DNA of 64,000 nt, taken from contig NZ_JAGGNA010000001.1 of the NCBI RefSeq assembly GCF_017875765.1, positions 643,001 to 707,000 on the forward strand, read 5' to 3'. The notes below the pieces were generated by a model. That model saw only the letters and a program-made list of their open reading frames with translations. It was not told the DNA's origin and searched no databases. A program made the position numbers and the translations under genes. Source of the DNA: Flavobacterium sp. CG_23.5 (GTDB taxonomy: Bacteria; Bacteroidota; Bacteroidia; Flavobacteriales; Flavobacteriaceae). This document shows positions 62,801-64,000 of the stretch, one piece after another. The stretch's first letter is position 1. The number at the start of each line of letters is the position of its first letter.

Positions 62801-64000
62801 ATGATAAAAGAAAAAATCAATTCTACATTGACATTTGAAGATTTCAAAACCGAAGTATTAAATGACTATCGAATAGCCACAATAAGCAGGGAATGTAGTC
62901 TATTAGGACGTAAGGAAGTATTAACTGGAAAAGCAAAATTTGGGATCTTTGGAGACGGAAAAGAAGTTCCACAATTGGCAATGGCCAAAGCTTTCAAAGA
63001 CGGTGATTTTCGCTCTGGATATTATCGCGACCAAACTTTTATGATGGCCATTGGTGAATTAACCGTGCAACAATTTTTTGCCGGATTGTATGGTCACACT
63101 GATATTGAACAAGAACCGATGTCAGCAGGAAGACAAATGGGCGGTCACTTTGCCACTCACAGTTTAAATGAAGACGGATCTTGGAAAGATTTAACGAAAC
63201 AAAAAAATTCAAGCGCTGATATATCTCCTACTGCCGGGCAAATGCCTCGATTATTGGGACTTGCACAAGCTTCAAAGATATACAGACAGGTTTCAGGAAT
63301 ACCCAATGCAACTAATTTCTCTAATGGAGGTAATGAAATTGCCTGGGGAACTATTGGAAATGCAAGTACATCTGAAGGTTTATTTTTTGAGACCATAAAT
63401 GCTGCGGGTGTTTTACAAGTGCCTATGGTTATGAGTGTTTGGGATGATGAATACGGTATTTCGGTACATGCAAAACATCAAACTACTAAAGAAAATATTT
63501 CTGAAATTTTAAAAGGATACCAAAAAGAAGAAGATACTAACGGGTTTGAAATACTGAGAGTAAAAGGTTGGGACTATGTTGATCTAGTTGCTACTTATGA
63601 AAAAGCAGCTCTCATATCAAGAGAAAATCACGTTCCAGTTTTGATTCATGTAAATGAGCTCACTCAACCACAAGGACATTCTAGTTCTGGTTCTCATGAA
63701 AGATATAAAGACGCAGCCCGATTAGCGTGGGAAAGAGATTTTGATTGTCTTCGCCAAATGAAACTATGGATGATTGCTATTAATATTGCCTCTCCAGAAG
63801 AAATTGAAGCTATTGACCAAGAAGCCAAAAAACAAGTAATGGAAGGGAAGAAAGCGGCTTGGAGCGCCTTTTTGAATCCTATTATTGAAGAACAAAAAGA
63901 ACTGATTTCTTTGCTACAAAAAATAGCGGAAACTAGCAAAAATAAAGAAACAATCTTAAATTTCATTTCTGAATTAAGCAGCAATAAATCTCCTTTGAAA
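62801..64000 (+). CDS. Fused 2-oxoacid dehydrogenase E1 alpha/beta, C-terminal part beyond window edge
   Basis: The first 400 residues of a larger protein. They resemble the E1 alpha part of branched-chain or related 2-oxoacid dehydrogenases, which decarboxylate the substrate with thiamine diphosphate. Segments include FRSGYYRDQTFMMAIGELT, QMGGHFATHSLN, GNEIAWGTIGNASTSEGLFFETINAAG (the thiamine-binding G-x-A-S-T-S-E-G) and VMSVWDDEYGISVHAKHQT. Flavobacterial homologues, as I remember, are single chains of about 800 residues with an E1 beta half following. The frame stays open to the window edge. Confidence 0.88.
   Translation, partial: MIKEKINSTLTFEDFKTEVLNDYRIATISRECSLLGRKEVLTGKAKFGIFGDGKEVPQLAMAKAFKDGDFRSGYYRDQTFMMAIGELTVQQFFAGLYGHTDIEQEPMSAGRQMGGHFATHSLNEDGSWKDLTKQKNSSADISPTAGQMPRLLGLAQASKIYRQVSGIPNATNFSNGGNEIAWGTIGNASTSEGLFFETINAAGVLQVPMVMSVWDDEYGISVHAKHQTTKENISEILKGYQKEEDTNGFEILRVKGWDYVDLVATYEKAALISRENHVPVLIHVNELTQPQGHSSSGSHERYKDAARLAWERDFDCLRQMKLWMIAINIASPEEIEAIDQEAKKQVMEGKKAAWSAFLNPIIEEQKELISLLQKIAETSKNKETILNFISELSSNKSPLK

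Noticed and set aside
1..64000. Prophage, insertion sequence or CRISPR array
   Set aside because: No integrase, transposase, phage structural gene or spaced repeat array was found in any part of the window.

Overview
The window is a stretch of an AT-rich Bacteroidota chromosome, almost certainly Flavobacteriaceae and most likely Flavobacterium. Several lines of evidence agree: gliding genes gldF and gldG, a type B type IX secretion sorting domain, DUF4369/TlpA, SIMPL and KTSC/J-domain proteins, very few Shine-Dalgarno sites, and many promoters with the Bacteroidota -7 box TAnnTTTG about 20-50 bases before the start codon. No prophage, insertion sequence, CRISPR array, rRNA operon or antibiotic cluster was seen. 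The window is mainly core metabolism, with a few short accessory or decayed stretches and intergenic repeats.

Layout. 1-4100 (minus): a CAP-domain lipoprotein cut by the window edge, then pyrR-pyrB-(STAS-like)-rnz-pdxH. 4424-4597: a tiny plus-strand lipoprotein. 4.7-10.7 kb (minus): purC, an S9 peptidase, a Cof-type HAD phosphatase, phoH and a secreted protein of unknown function. 10.8-15.7 kb (plus): a SAM hydroxide adenosyltransferase, a small monooxygenase-like protein, gldF-gldG and dnaN. 16-19.7 kb (minus): a membrane-anchored MutS homologue and two universal stress proteins. 19.9-29.9 kb is mixed: mnmE, a DUF6642-like gene, a saccharopine dehydrogenase-like gene, a GYF_2/coiled-coil membrane protein, a 2OG-Fe(II) oxygenase, a MoxR/ChlI-type ATPase with its von Willebrand partner, a repeat-rich accessory patch, and a three-gene run ending in a YchJ-like protein. 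30.3-37 kb: a CHASE/PAS histidine kinase with a translationally coupled response regulator, small unknown genes, a J-domain/KTSC protein, and a DUF4369-thioredoxin gene interrupted by an in-frame UGA.

37.1-43.2 kb: tRNA-Tyr with a partial duplication of its 3' end and terminator, a SIMPL protein, rhomboid protease, LpxL-like acyltransferase, SelO and a class V aminotransferase. 43.5-48.3 kb (minus): a zinc-protease-like lipoprotein, a PKD/CHU_C type IX cargo protein and phosphoglucosamine mutase. 48.4-64 kb (plus): acyl carrier protein phosphodiesterase, two tandem gamma-glutamyltransferase lipoproteins, an AlkD-like protein, a ClC transporter with CBS domains, a Fic protein with an altered active-site motif, uvrA, a LOG-family protein, a large M1-like pseudo-peptidase fused to an outer-membrane barrel, and the first half of a fused 2-oxoacid dehydrogenase E1.

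How the genes fit together. PyrR/PyrB and PurC serve nucleotide synthesis. GldF/GldG are the membrane and periplasmic parts of the gliding ABC transporter, and the CHU_C protein is a cargo of the linked secretion system. UvrA, AlkD-like, MutS-like and DnaN are DNA maintenance functions, scattered rather than clustered.

No clearly new multi-gene system stands out. The strongest unusual signals are the M1-like/beta-barrel fusion without its zinc motif, the UGA-split thioredoxin gene, the tRNA-Tyr 3'-end duplication, the palindromic repeats (one half-copy lies against the gldF start codon), and the Fic protein with Cys in place of the motif Arg. All assignments come from reading the sequence; no database search was run.
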